A stretch of DNA of 64,000 nt from JAXDMK01 sp963765955 (GTDB lineage Bacteria; Actinomycetota; Acidimicrobiia; Acidimicrobiales; AC-14), in NCBI GenBank assembly GCA_963765955.1, contig CAVXYA010000002.1, positions 496,001-560,000 of the forward strand, in the 5' to 3' direction. A program made the translations under genes and the position numbers. The notes under the pieces were generated by a model. It did no database searches, had not been told where the DNA came from, and saw nothing but the letters and a program-made list of their open reading frames with translations. Position 1 is the first letter of the stretch, and every line of letters begins with the position of its first letter. This document shows, piece by piece, positions 26,215 through 34,075 of this stretch.

Positions 26215-26799
26215 ATGGTCGGGCGCCACCGCCAAGCGCGCCACCCACATGATTGCTTCGAGGAGCTGCCCTCCGGCCCCATGACGGCCGGTCCGAAGTC
26301 CCGGCGGGAGGATCTCCGGCGGGCCCGCCGACGACACCAACACGGTTGCTGGGACCACCTCATCGTCGCTCCGCTCTGGGTCGCCTACCAGGCCAACCTC
26401 GGCACCCTCCTCCGCACCTGCGACGCAGTTGGCGCGTGCATGGCCGTGCCGGACTCCTCTCACTACCGGGCTGCCCTGTCCCACGGCGACACGCTTCCGC
26501 GGCGGCCCCACGTCCACTGGCTCGATCGATCGAAGCTGGCGTGGATCGAACATGAGCGAGCCAGGGGAAGCGTCGTGATCGCCGTCGAACTCGCCGAGGA
26601 CGCGGTCCCTCTTACCCGCGTCGAGCCGGCGCGCCAAAGGACCGTGATCCTTTTGGGCCACGAACACCACGGGGTTCCCGAGGAGGCATGGCCGCTCATC
26701 GACGAGATCGTCGAGATCCCAATGGTGGGGAGGGGCGCCAGCCTCAACGTCGCCGTGGCCGGTTCGCTCGTGCTCTACCGACTCGCCGGGCTGGCGTGA
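26215..26799 (+). CDS. SPOUT (TrmH/SpoU) family RNA methyltransferase
   Basis: 194 residues, or about 172 from ATG 26281, which gives the more usual N-terminus. The three SpoU motifs are present in order: YQANLGTLLRTCDAVGA (motif 1), TVILLGHEHHGVPEEAW (motif 2) and IEIPMVGRGASLNVAVAGSLVLYRLAG-like (motif 3, SLNV). The knotted fold binds S-adenosylmethionine and methylates a ribose of tRNA or rRNA. It lacks an N-terminal substrate-binding domain. It sits alone inside the accessory region, with flanking DNA that shows no other genes. Confidence 0.85.
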   Translation: MVGRHRQARHPHDCFEELPSGPMTAGPKSRREDLRRARRRHQHGCWDHLIVAPLWVAYQANLGTLLRTCDAVGACMAVPDSSHYRAALSHGDTLPRRPHVHWLDRSKLAWIEHERARGSVVIAVELAEDAVPLTRVEPARQRTVILLGHEHHGVPEEAWPLIDEIVEIPMVGRGASLNVAVAGSLVLYRLAGLA

Positions 26800-27030
26800 C
26801 GGCCTGCCGCCGAGCTGCGCCTCGCTGGTCTGCTCCGATCCGCAATCTCAGTCATTCGGCTTCGAACGGCCCGGGCGACTTCGACGCCATACTCGTACGG
26901 GACATAGATCACGATCAACGGGCAGTGTCACTGTTCCCACCACCGGAAGGCACAGGTCGAGTGAGCCCGGGTCCATTCCGATGCGCCCACCCCGGACCGC
27001 GGTCACGTGCGGATCGGCCACGATGGTGTG
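26800..27030. other. Intergenic stretch before the UvrD-like gene
   Basis: No convincing gene is seen in about 230 nt. CACGAT (27019-27024) lies 6 nt before ATG 27031 and may be the -10 box. Confidence 0.4.
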
Positions 27031-29757
27031 ATGGCGGCTCCGCGACTCGAGGGTGACGCGCTCGCCGCGGTTCGCCACCGCGGGAGTCACCTCCAGATCA
27101 TCGCCGCGGCGGGGTCGGGCAAGACCGAGGTCGTCTCCCAGCGGGTCGCCGACCTGCTGGTCGACGGCGTTGCCCCTACAGGCATCGTCGCGTTCACGTT
27201 CACCGAACGCGCCGCCGCTGAGCTCCGCCACCGCATCGCCGAACGGGCCGAGGAGCGGCTGGGTAGACCGGTGCTCGACCGACTCGGTGGGCTGTTCGTG
27301 GGCACGATCCACGCCTACTGCTTCCGCCTGTTGCAGACCCACGTCCCCCGGTATGAGACCTTCGACGTCCTCGACGACCACCGCCTCACGGCCTTCCTCG
27401 CCCGAGAGGCGACGCGGCTCGACCTGAGGCGGCTGGACCCCGCCGGGCGCCTGTTCGGCTCGATCGCCCGGTTCCTCGAGGCCATCGGCGTCATCGAGAA
27501 CGAGCTACTCGACCCGACGACGATGCCCGAACCGTTCCGGGAGGTGCTGCTCGCCTACTACGACGCACTGGAGCGCTACCGGCTGCTCACCTACGGGCAG
27601 CAGGTGGTCCGGGCGGTGCACGAGCTCGACGGCGGCGGGGCGCAGGCGAAGGTGCACGCCGACCTGCGCCACCTCATCGTCGACGAGTACCAAGACGTCA
27701 ACCCTGCCCAGGAGCGCCTCATCCAGCTGTTGGCCGGGCCGGGCGTGGAGCTGTGCGTGGTGGGCGACGACGACCAGGCCGTGTACCAGTGGCGCGGCTC
27801 GGATGTCTCGAACATCGTCACCTTTGCCTCCCGCTATCCAAGCGTCGCCACCTACGAGATCACAACCAACCGCCGAAGCCGCCCCGCAGTCATCGACGTG
27901 GCCAACGCCTTCGCGGCGACCATCCCCGGCCGGCTGCCGAAGACGATGGCGCACCATCGGCCACCCAGTGGAGGGACCGAGGTCGTCGCGTGGACGGCGG
28001 ACGACGAGCAGCGCGAGGCGGGGTGGGTGACCAACCTCGTGCTCGACGTGCACGACGCAGGGGTGCCCTACCGGTCTATCGCCGTGCTCGTCCGTGGGCG
28101 AGCCGCCTATCGCCGGCTGGTGGAGGAGTTCGCCACATTCGACGTCCCGGTACAGCCTGGTGGCCGCTCCGGCCTCTTCGACCAGCCGGAGGCGGGCGTG
28201 CTCGGCCGCACCTTCGCCTGGATGACCGGGGTCGACTGGAGGCCGGTCCGCGGCCCGGGGGCTCTCGTCTCTGAGGACGCCCTCCTCGACGAGTACCAGA
28301 GTGTCTTCGATCTCGACGGCCCCGCCCGCAACCGGGTCCGCCGCTACCTGCACGAATGGCGCGACGCGGTGCCTGGCAAAACACGGTCCGCCGACCTGGT
28401 TGGCGAGCTCTACGAGCTGCTTGCCGAGCTGGGCGTCCGATCGTGGGATCTCGCCGACCCGCTCGCCATCAACCGGCTCGGGACGCTCGCCCGGTTCACG
28501 GCGCTTCTCGCCGACTACGAGTCGGTGCGCCGCCGGGCCCGCCCCGATGCCGAAGCGGCCGGCGAGCAGGTCGGAGGACAGGACAGAGGCGACTGGTACT
28601 ACCGGAACCTCGCCATCCACATCGTCAACTACGCGCAAGGAGCGTACGAGGGCTTCGACGGCGAGCCCGATTACGAGCTCGACGCCGTCGACCTCACCAC
28701 GGTGCACCGGGCCAAGGGTCTGGAGTGGCCGGCCGTCTTCGTGCCGTCGATGACGGCCAACCGGTTCCCGACCACCCGCACCGGCCAGATGCAGGACTGG
28801 CTGGTGCCCCGCGACCGATTCGCGGCCGCCCGTTACGAAGGCACCGAGGCGGACGAGCGCCGCCTCTTCTACGTGGCCATGACACGGGCCCGCGACTGGC
28901 TGTCGGTGTCACGCCACGAGCGGGTCACTACCCGGCCGGTGCGGCCCAGCCGCTTCTATTCGGAATTGCAATCGCACGAGGTCGACCCCGCCGCCATCGT
29001 CCTCCCATCGATCGGGACCGGCTCCGATGACGCCAAGACGATCGAGATCACCTACAGCGAGCTGGCCGCCTACCTCGATTGCGCCAAGGCCTATCGGCTC
29101 CGGAACCTCGTCGGCTTTCAACCCCGCCTGGCACCCGAGCTCGGCTATGGCAAGGCCGTCCACCACGTCTTGCGGACTGTCGCCGACCACACCCGGGCCA
29201 CCGGACAGGTCCCCGACAAGTCCGAGGTCGACGAGATCCTCGACGGCAGCTTCTTCCTGCCGACCGCCAACAAACCCGCCCACCGCCAGCTCAAGGCAGC
29301 GGCCCGCAGGCTCATCGGTGCGTACGTGGCCGACCATGCGGACGACCTGTACCGAGTCTGGGAGACGGAGCGAGCCTTCGAGCTCCACCTCGACGGCATC
29401 ACCGTGAGTGGACGAGCCGACGTGATCCTCGACCACGAGGGCGGCGTCCCGACTGGGCTGGCCGTGCTCGACTACAAGACCTCCACCAGCCAGGAGCCAG
29501 GCAACCACGACCTCCAGCTCCAGGTGTACGCCGACGCCGGCCGGCGGGAAGGGCTCGACGTGCGCGGCGCCTACGTCCACGATCTGAAGGCCGGCGTTCG
29601 GAGCGACGCCGATGTGACTGCGCCCGCCGTGGCGGCGGCCGAGGTCGCGATCCTCACCGCCGCCGACCGGCTCCGTGGCCGCGACTACACCCCGTCACCG
29701 GGTGCCGCGTGCCGCCGGTGCGAGGTCCGGACGGTCTGCAAGGACGCCCGGCCCTAA
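27031..29757 (+). CDS. UvrD/Rep-type helicase fused to a PD-(D/E)XK nuclease domain
   Basis: 908 residues from ATG 27031. Superfamily 1A helicase motifs: Walker A AAAGSGKT (25-32), TFTERAAAELRHRI (Ia), VDEYQDVNPAQ (II, DEYQD at 218-222), GDDDQAVYQWRGSD (III), TTVHRAKGLEWPAVFVP (V) and RRLFYVAMTRAR (VI). The C-terminal 230 residues form a RecB/AddB-like nuclease: SELAAYLDCAKAYRLRN, TVSGRADVILDHEGG, VLDYKTS, and a Cys cluster CRRCEVRTVC that with the earlier Cys could hold an Fe-S cluster. It probably unwinds and trims DNA ends in repair or defence. No partner subunit is adjacent. Confidence 0.9.
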   Translation: MAAPRLEGDALAAVRHRGSHLQIIAAAGSGKTEVVSQRVADLLVDGVAPTGIVAFTFTERAAAELRHRIAERAEERLGRPVLDRLGGLFVGTIHAYCFRLLQTHVPRYETFDVLDDHRLTAFLAREATRLDLRRLDPAGRLFGSIARFLEAIGVIENELLDPTTMPEPFREVLLAYYDALERYRLLTYGQQVVRAVHELDGGGAQAKVHADLRHLIVDEYQDVNPAQERLIQLLAGPGVELCVVGDDDQAVYQWRGSDVSNIVTFASRYPSVATYEITTNRRSRPAVIDVANAFAATIPGRLPKTMAHHRPPSGGTEVVAWTADDEQREAGWVTNLVLDVHDAGVPYRSIAVLVRGRAAYRRLVEEFATFDVPVQPGGRSGLFDQPEAGVLGRTFAWMTGVDWRPVRGPGALVSEDALLDEYQSVFDLDGPARNRVRRYLHEWRDAVPGKTRSADLVGELYELLAELGVRSWDLADPLAINRLGTLARFTALLADYESVRRRARPDAEAAGEQVGGQDRGDWYYRNLAIHIVNYAQGAYEGFDGEPDYELDAVDLTTVHRAKGLEWPAVFVPSMTANRFPTTRTGQMQDWLVPRDRFAAARYEGTEADERRLFYVAMTRARDWLSVSRHERVTTRPVRPSRFYSELQSHEVDPAAIVLPSIGTGSDDAKTIEITYSELAAYLDCAKAYRLRNLVGFQPRLAPELGYGKAVHHVLRTVADHTRATGQVPDKSEVDEILDGSFFLPTANKPAHRQLKAAARRLIGAYVADHADDLYRVWETERAFELHLDGITVSGRADVILDHEGGVPTGLAVLDYKTSTSQEPGNHDLQLQVYADAGRREGLDVRGAYVHDLKAGVRSDADVTAPAVAAAEVAILTAADRLRGRDYTPSPGAACRRCEVRTVCKDARP

Positions 29758-29793
29758 GCAGGCCTCGATCGCCTGGCGCAGCAGGCCCTCCCG

Positions 29794-29958
29794 CTACTTC
29801 TGGGGGGTGGTGGCCTCCGAGCTCGTACTCGGCTTGGCGCCGGGTGCTGGTCCGCGCGGCGGTGGCTTCAACTCGGACACGCTCTTGCTCGACGAGCTGT
29901 AGCCCCCCCGCTTCTCGGTGGGGGAGGTGCTCCGCCGGCCGGTTGCCTTGCCACCCAT
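29794..29958 (-). CDS. Small basic hypothetical protein, 54 aa
   Basis: Begins with MGGKATGRRSTSPTEKRGG behind GGGAG 7 nt upstream, 10 nt after the stop of the DUF6338-like gene, so it is probably the second gene of that operon. Rich in Lys, Arg, Ser and Pro, without hydrophobic core, so probably disordered. A short basic protein next to a membrane protein of this type may be functionally coupled, but no family is recognised. The reading frame is short, hence the modest confidence. Confidence 0.4.
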   Translation of the reverse strand: MGGKATGRRSTSPTEKRGGYSSSSKSVSELKPPPRGPAPGAKPSTSSEATTPQK

Positions 29959-29968
29959 CTCGTGCTCC

Positions 29969-30601
29969 CTACGCGTCGATGAACTCAAGATACTCAACCT
30001 CCTCCCAGCGGACGAGTAGGCCGCCTTCACCCACGACGACACGCCCCTCATCGAACAGGAACTCACCGGACACTGGGTCGAGCGCAACTGCGGCGGCAAG
30101 GAACAGGTCCTGGGGCTCCGGGTATCCAGCCGCGTACGAGCGTCGCCCATTGGCGTTCACGTACGCACCGCCGATCCAAGTGCCGGACCTGAGCCGCACC
30201 CGCACCCAACCATCGTGCGAGCCCTGGAAGAGGTAGTCCCAGGCACGAGGCGCAGGGTCGGGGCCTGTCAGGTATCGAGCCCAGGACGCCTCCCGACGGG
30301 TCGCCCGACCCACCACCGTGCCGGCGAGGATCGGCAGACCGACGTACGCAACGCTCGCACACCAAAGTGCCAGATCGAAGTGGCCGGATGCACGGGCAGC
30401 AGGCCACCGGTCAGCCATCAACCAAAGGGTCGCCGGGGCGAACAACGAGTGGAAGACGGCGGACCCGCCGACGAAGCGCAGGAGGCGATCGCTCAGCCCG
30501 ATTCCCCATCGCCCGACTTGGCGCTCGAACGCCCACACATAGAGCGCCCCAGGCAGGAGGGCCAAGACTGCCACCGTGAGGGCTGGGATCGACTCGGGCA
30601 C
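29969..30601 (-). CDS. DUF6338-like membrane-associated protein
   Basis: 210 residues. Three N-terminal helices (PALTVAVLALLPGALYVWAFE, FVGGSAVFHSLFAPATLWLM, CASVAYVGLPILAGTVVG) are followed by a soluble part with RAWDYLFQGSHDGWVRVRLRSGTWIGGAYVNANGRRSYAAGYPEPQDLFLAAAVALDP. The WD..F..... GTWIGG..... SYA..YP..QDL...  order fits the DUF6338 family, which recurs in defence-like gene neighbourhoods. Molecular role unknown. Followed by a small basic protein. Confidence 0.7.
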   Translation of the reverse strand: MPESIPALTVAVLALLPGALYVWAFERQVGRWGIGLSDRLLRFVGGSAVFHSLFAPATLWLMADRWPAARASGHFDLALWCASVAYVGLPILAGTVVGRATRREASWARYLTGPDPAPRAWDYLFQGSHDGWVRVRLRSGTWIGGAYVNANGRRSYAAGYPEPQDLFLAAAVALDPVSGEFLFDEGRVVVGEGGLLVRWEEVEYLEFIDA

Positions 30602-30733
30602 TGCTCACCTCCTGCCTTATCGAAGCGCCCCCAGAGCAGTGAGCCCATGCGCCAAGAAGGAACATATGTCGGTACGCCATCGTCGCCCTGCTGGTCGAAC
30701 CAGACAGGAGCGCCGGTCGCCGGCCCGCGATCC

Positions 30734-33392
30734 TCAGGCCACTTCGTAGACCTTGAGCACCTCGTCGCCGTAGTCGTTGATCACCTTGACCGCGATGCTG
30801 ACCGGAGGACGGTATCGGGAACGGGCGGGAGTCGGTGCGGTAGAGCGACGCCCACGCCTCCTCGTCGATGTCGGCCTTGAGCGCCTTCTTCAGGCGGGCA
30901 TAGGGGTCCTGACCGCCAGTGAAGTAGCAATGGCGGACGAAGAAGCTCTCGCCGTCGTACTCGGTGTCGATCATCCACAGGGCCACGCGGTCGGTGCCGT
31001 CGCTGCGGACCTCTCCAGTGGTCGGGTCGTAGACGTCGACGCCGAGCAGCTCGACGGTGACCTCGCCGCCCTCGACCTTCACCGCGATGTCGGGCTCGCC
31101 GAAAACAGTGAACAGGTTCCCGGCGCCGGTCTTCTTGAGCTCCTCGCCCATGAGCAGGTCGCTGTTCATGCGGACGAGGAGCACCGGGATGCGGCCCAGC
31201 GCCCGCTCGGCGGCCACGTCGAAACTCTCGTCGGTGGCCGTGAACTCCTCGGCGACGTTGAGCACCTGCGGGTCGAAGGCGAATCCGAGCACACAGAGCA
31301 GGTCGAGGTCGGTGGCCTTCACGCCCTCCCGGGCGGCAGCCTTCACGAACGCCGGCGCCACCGTCCCGTACTGGGGTCCGATCGAGATACCCACCCTCCG
31401 GGGGGCACCGGACGGGGCGTCCTCCCGCACACCGACCGCCTGGATGTGGTTGGCCGCATACGGCTCGACGACGTCGAACGTGAGCCGCTCGGCCCGCTTG
31501 CCGTTCTGGATTCCGGCCGCCTTGAGGTTGTCGAGGATCGTCTGCTCGAACGTGGCCCCATCGGGGTCGGCCGCCGCCTGCACCACACTGACCGGCTCGT
31601 CGGCCCGAAGCCCGGCCAGGCTGCGGTGGGGCGACAGGCTCTCGACGGTGAACGGACCGGTCACCCGCACCTTGCGGTTGTCGACGTACGGCTTGTCGTA
31701 GAGCTGCTCGTACTCGGCGTGGCGCCGGATGGCGGCGTCGATCTCCTCCCGGCTCATCCCCTCCTTGATGTCTGGGTTGTTGGCAATCGACTTCAACGTG
31801 ATGTGCTGCACCCGCTCGTAGACGAAGCCGCGACGGATATCGTCGGCCGGTGCGGTCGCCGGCAGCGGCGTGCCTAGAGTTCCGATTCCTTTCTGCGCCC
31901 ACCGACCGAGTCGGCGAGGAGATACCAGGGATACTTGGCGCCCACGAGCCGCTGCCGGGCGAGAGCGAGCGCGACGCGAGATGTGTCAATTGTGATCCAC
32001 CGCCGTCCCCACTGCTCCGCGACGTACGCTGATGTGCCGGAACCACATGTCGGATCAAGCACCAGGTCTCCTGGGTCAGTCGCCATGAGGAGGCAGCGCT
32101 CTACAACCTTGGTATTGGTCTGCACGACGTAGGTCTTTTCTTCGCCGAACCCGGACCACATCGTATCGTCCCAGAGATTCGTGTATGGGTATACCGGATA
32201 GTCGGCCATAAACATGACGTAATTCAGCGTCCTTCCGGCACCGACCAGCCGCCGAGCGGCAGCGAGCGTGGCAAGCCCCTTGGCATCGGTCTTGAATGTG
32301 CCCGCCCCAGGGGTGAACTCTCGGCCCTGATACTCGAAACGCTTGACATCGCCGGGTCCTGCGGGGCGCTGCGACGTTATGGGCACAGGCCGAAATAGCC
32401 GCGAGGCAGGGTGGCTGATCTCGGCGCGCGTCGCCCGACGCTGTGCGCCATCCTCCGAATCGATCCACGTGTACTGCGCAGCGGCAGAGGGGCTTGTACC
32501 TTTCGACTGAAATAGCTCTTCTGCTCTTCAGGGCATCTATGTTGCGCCCGAACCACACGATATGGTCGGCGACTCCGGCGAGGACCTGCTCGCTGGTCGC
32601 GCCACTCCGCTTGAACGCGATCAAACTCACAAAGTTCTCACTGCCAAACACCTCGTCCAGCAGCGACCGCACTAGATGAACATTTGCGTCTCCGATTTGA
32701 ACGAAAATCGATCCGCTCTCCGTCAACAGGTCTCTCGCTACCTGCAGCCGATCGCGCAAATACGTCAGGTACGAGTGGATCCCGAGCTCCCACGTGTCGC
32801 GGAAGGCTTTGATCTGCTCGGCCTCACGGGCTATGTCTTCGAGCTTGCCGTCCTTGACGTCGCGCTTGCGGGCGGAGGCCTGCCAGTTGGAGCCGAACTT
32901 GATGCCGTACGGGGGGTCCAGATAGATCATCTGCACCTTGCCCCGGAGGCGTTCACGCTCGGCCAGGCTCGACATCACTTGGAGCGAGTCGCCCAGGATC
33001 ATGCGGTTCGACCAGTTGGCCTGGTGGCGGTAGAACTCGACCAGGTCGAGCTCGCCGAGGCCGTCGAAGGTCTCGAACAGGGTGAGCTCGGGCTCGATCT
33101 CGCCCGCCGTGGCCGTCCTCCGGAGGTTCTCGACCAGCACCCGGGGATCGATCTTCTCCTGGATGTAGATGGGCGGAGCGTCGACCTCGAGGTCGACGTC
33201 GTCGAGGGCCTCCTTGCCCTGCCACACGAGCATCGGCGAGCGGATCTCACGCGGGTAGGTCACGGTCACCGCCTCGGCCACCTGGGGCGTGACCAGGTCG
33301 TGGGCGTCAGCCGTGGGCAGGTTGGCCCGCTTGTCGGGGTGGATGATCGCCTCGACCGCCGTCGGTCCTGCCGGCTTGCTCACCCGTGCCAC
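30734..33392 (-). pseudogene. Site-specific adenine DNA methyltransferase (mod), interrupted three times
   Basis: A protein of about 885 residues in four frame pieces. Piece 1 (from GTG 33392, GGGGAGG upstream) has YLDPPYGIKFGSNWQ, the DPPY catalytic motif. Piece 2 (from about 32525 to 31874) has DPTCGSGTSAYVAEQWGRRWI, the AdoMet-binding FxGxG-type motif, in beta-class order. Piece 3 (about 31870-30795) starts GFVYERVQHITLKSIANN, a block typical of these long modification enzymes. The last piece ends VINDYGDEVLKVYEV. Breaks lie near 32525, 31872 and 30795. Each can be mended by about one base, so indel errors are as likely as decay. Pairs with the restriction gene at 34076. Confidence 0.75.
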
Positions 33393-33414
33393 TCGCTACC
33401 TCCCCGTGTAGTAG

Positions 33415-33420
33415 TAGTAT
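33415..33420 (+). promoter_or_regulatory. -10 box of the toxin-antitoxin pair within the R-M locus
   Basis: TAGTAT ends 5 nt before ATG 33426. The mod gene starts on the other strand at 33392, so only 33 bp hold both promoters. The TAG triplet is repeated three times here. Confidence 0.4.
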
Positions 33421-33425
33421 GCGAC

Positions 33426-33671
33426 ATGCTGACGGTGCCGGAAGCCGCTCGCCGGGCCTTGCGGGACCCCGAGACCATCCGCCGGTGGATCCGGTCGGGC
33501 AGACTTCGGGCGTCGAAGGTGGGCACGCAGCACGTCATCCAGGAGGCCGATCTCGAGGCGCTGCTGGCCGACACCTCTCTCCCGGTCCCCGACGCCTGGC
33601 GCGACTTCGAGTCCGGTCGGCCCCAGCCCGATTGGGCGGCGGCCATCGCCCGGTCGCGGCAGGGGCGCTGA
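33426..33671 (+). CDS. Helix-turn-helix antitoxin (excisionase-like)
   Basis: 81 residues: LTVPEAARRALRDPETIRRWIRSGRLRASKVGTQHVIQEADLEALL is the MerR/excisionase-like winged HTH (AAR..., TIRRWIRSG, VGTQHVI), and the C-terminal tail ..WRDFESGRPQPDWAAAIARSRQGR is the toxin-binding part. Its stop is directly followed by the toxin GTG. Leaderless start. It is placed between res and mod, transcribed against both. Confidence 0.7.
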   Translation: MLTVPEAARRALRDPETIRRWIRSGRLRASKVGTQHVIQEADLEALLADTSLPVPDAWRDFESGRPQPDWAAAIARSRQGR

Positions 33672-34067
33672 GTGCTGGTCGTCGATGCCTCGGTGGCGCT
33701 GCATGCCTGTGGGGTGGAGGGCGGGTTCGAGGTGCTCGGCGACCGCGACCTGCACGCACCGCCGCTGATGTGGTCGGAGGCCCGGTCGGCGCTGCACGAG
33801 CTGCTGTGGCGAGGCGAGATCTCCCCCGACGACGTCGACGCGACCCGGGCCCGTCTCGAGCGGTGCCCCGTCACCAGCCGGTCCCCTGCGACCCTCGGCG
33901 ACGAGGCGTGGCGACTGGCCGGCGAGCTGGGATGGGCGAAGACCTACGACGCCGAGTACGTAGCCCTCGGTCTGATCCTTGGCTGCAAGGTGGTCACCCT
34001 CGACGGCCGCCTGCGCCGGGGCGCCGACCGCCTGGGGATCGTGGTGGCGCCGCACGAGCTTCCGTAA
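33672..34067 (+). CDS. PIN-domain toxin (VapC-like)
   Basis: 131 residues. PIN acidic residues in LVVDASVALHACG (first Asp), LMWSEARSALHELLWRGEI (Glu), and GWAKTYDAEYVALGLILGCKVVTLDGRLRRGA (two Asp). Starts with GTG right after the antitoxin TGA, so translation is coupled. PIN toxins act as Mg-dependent RNases. Its stop is 9 nt from the end of the convergent restriction gene. Confidence 0.85.
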   Translation: MLVVDASVALHACGVEGGFEVLGDRDLHAPPLMWSEARSALHELLWRGEISPDDVDATRARLERCPVTSRSPATLGDEAWRLAGELGWAKTYDAEYVALGLILGCKVVTLDGRLRRGADRLGIVVAPHELP

Positions 34068-34075
34068 AGAAGAGC

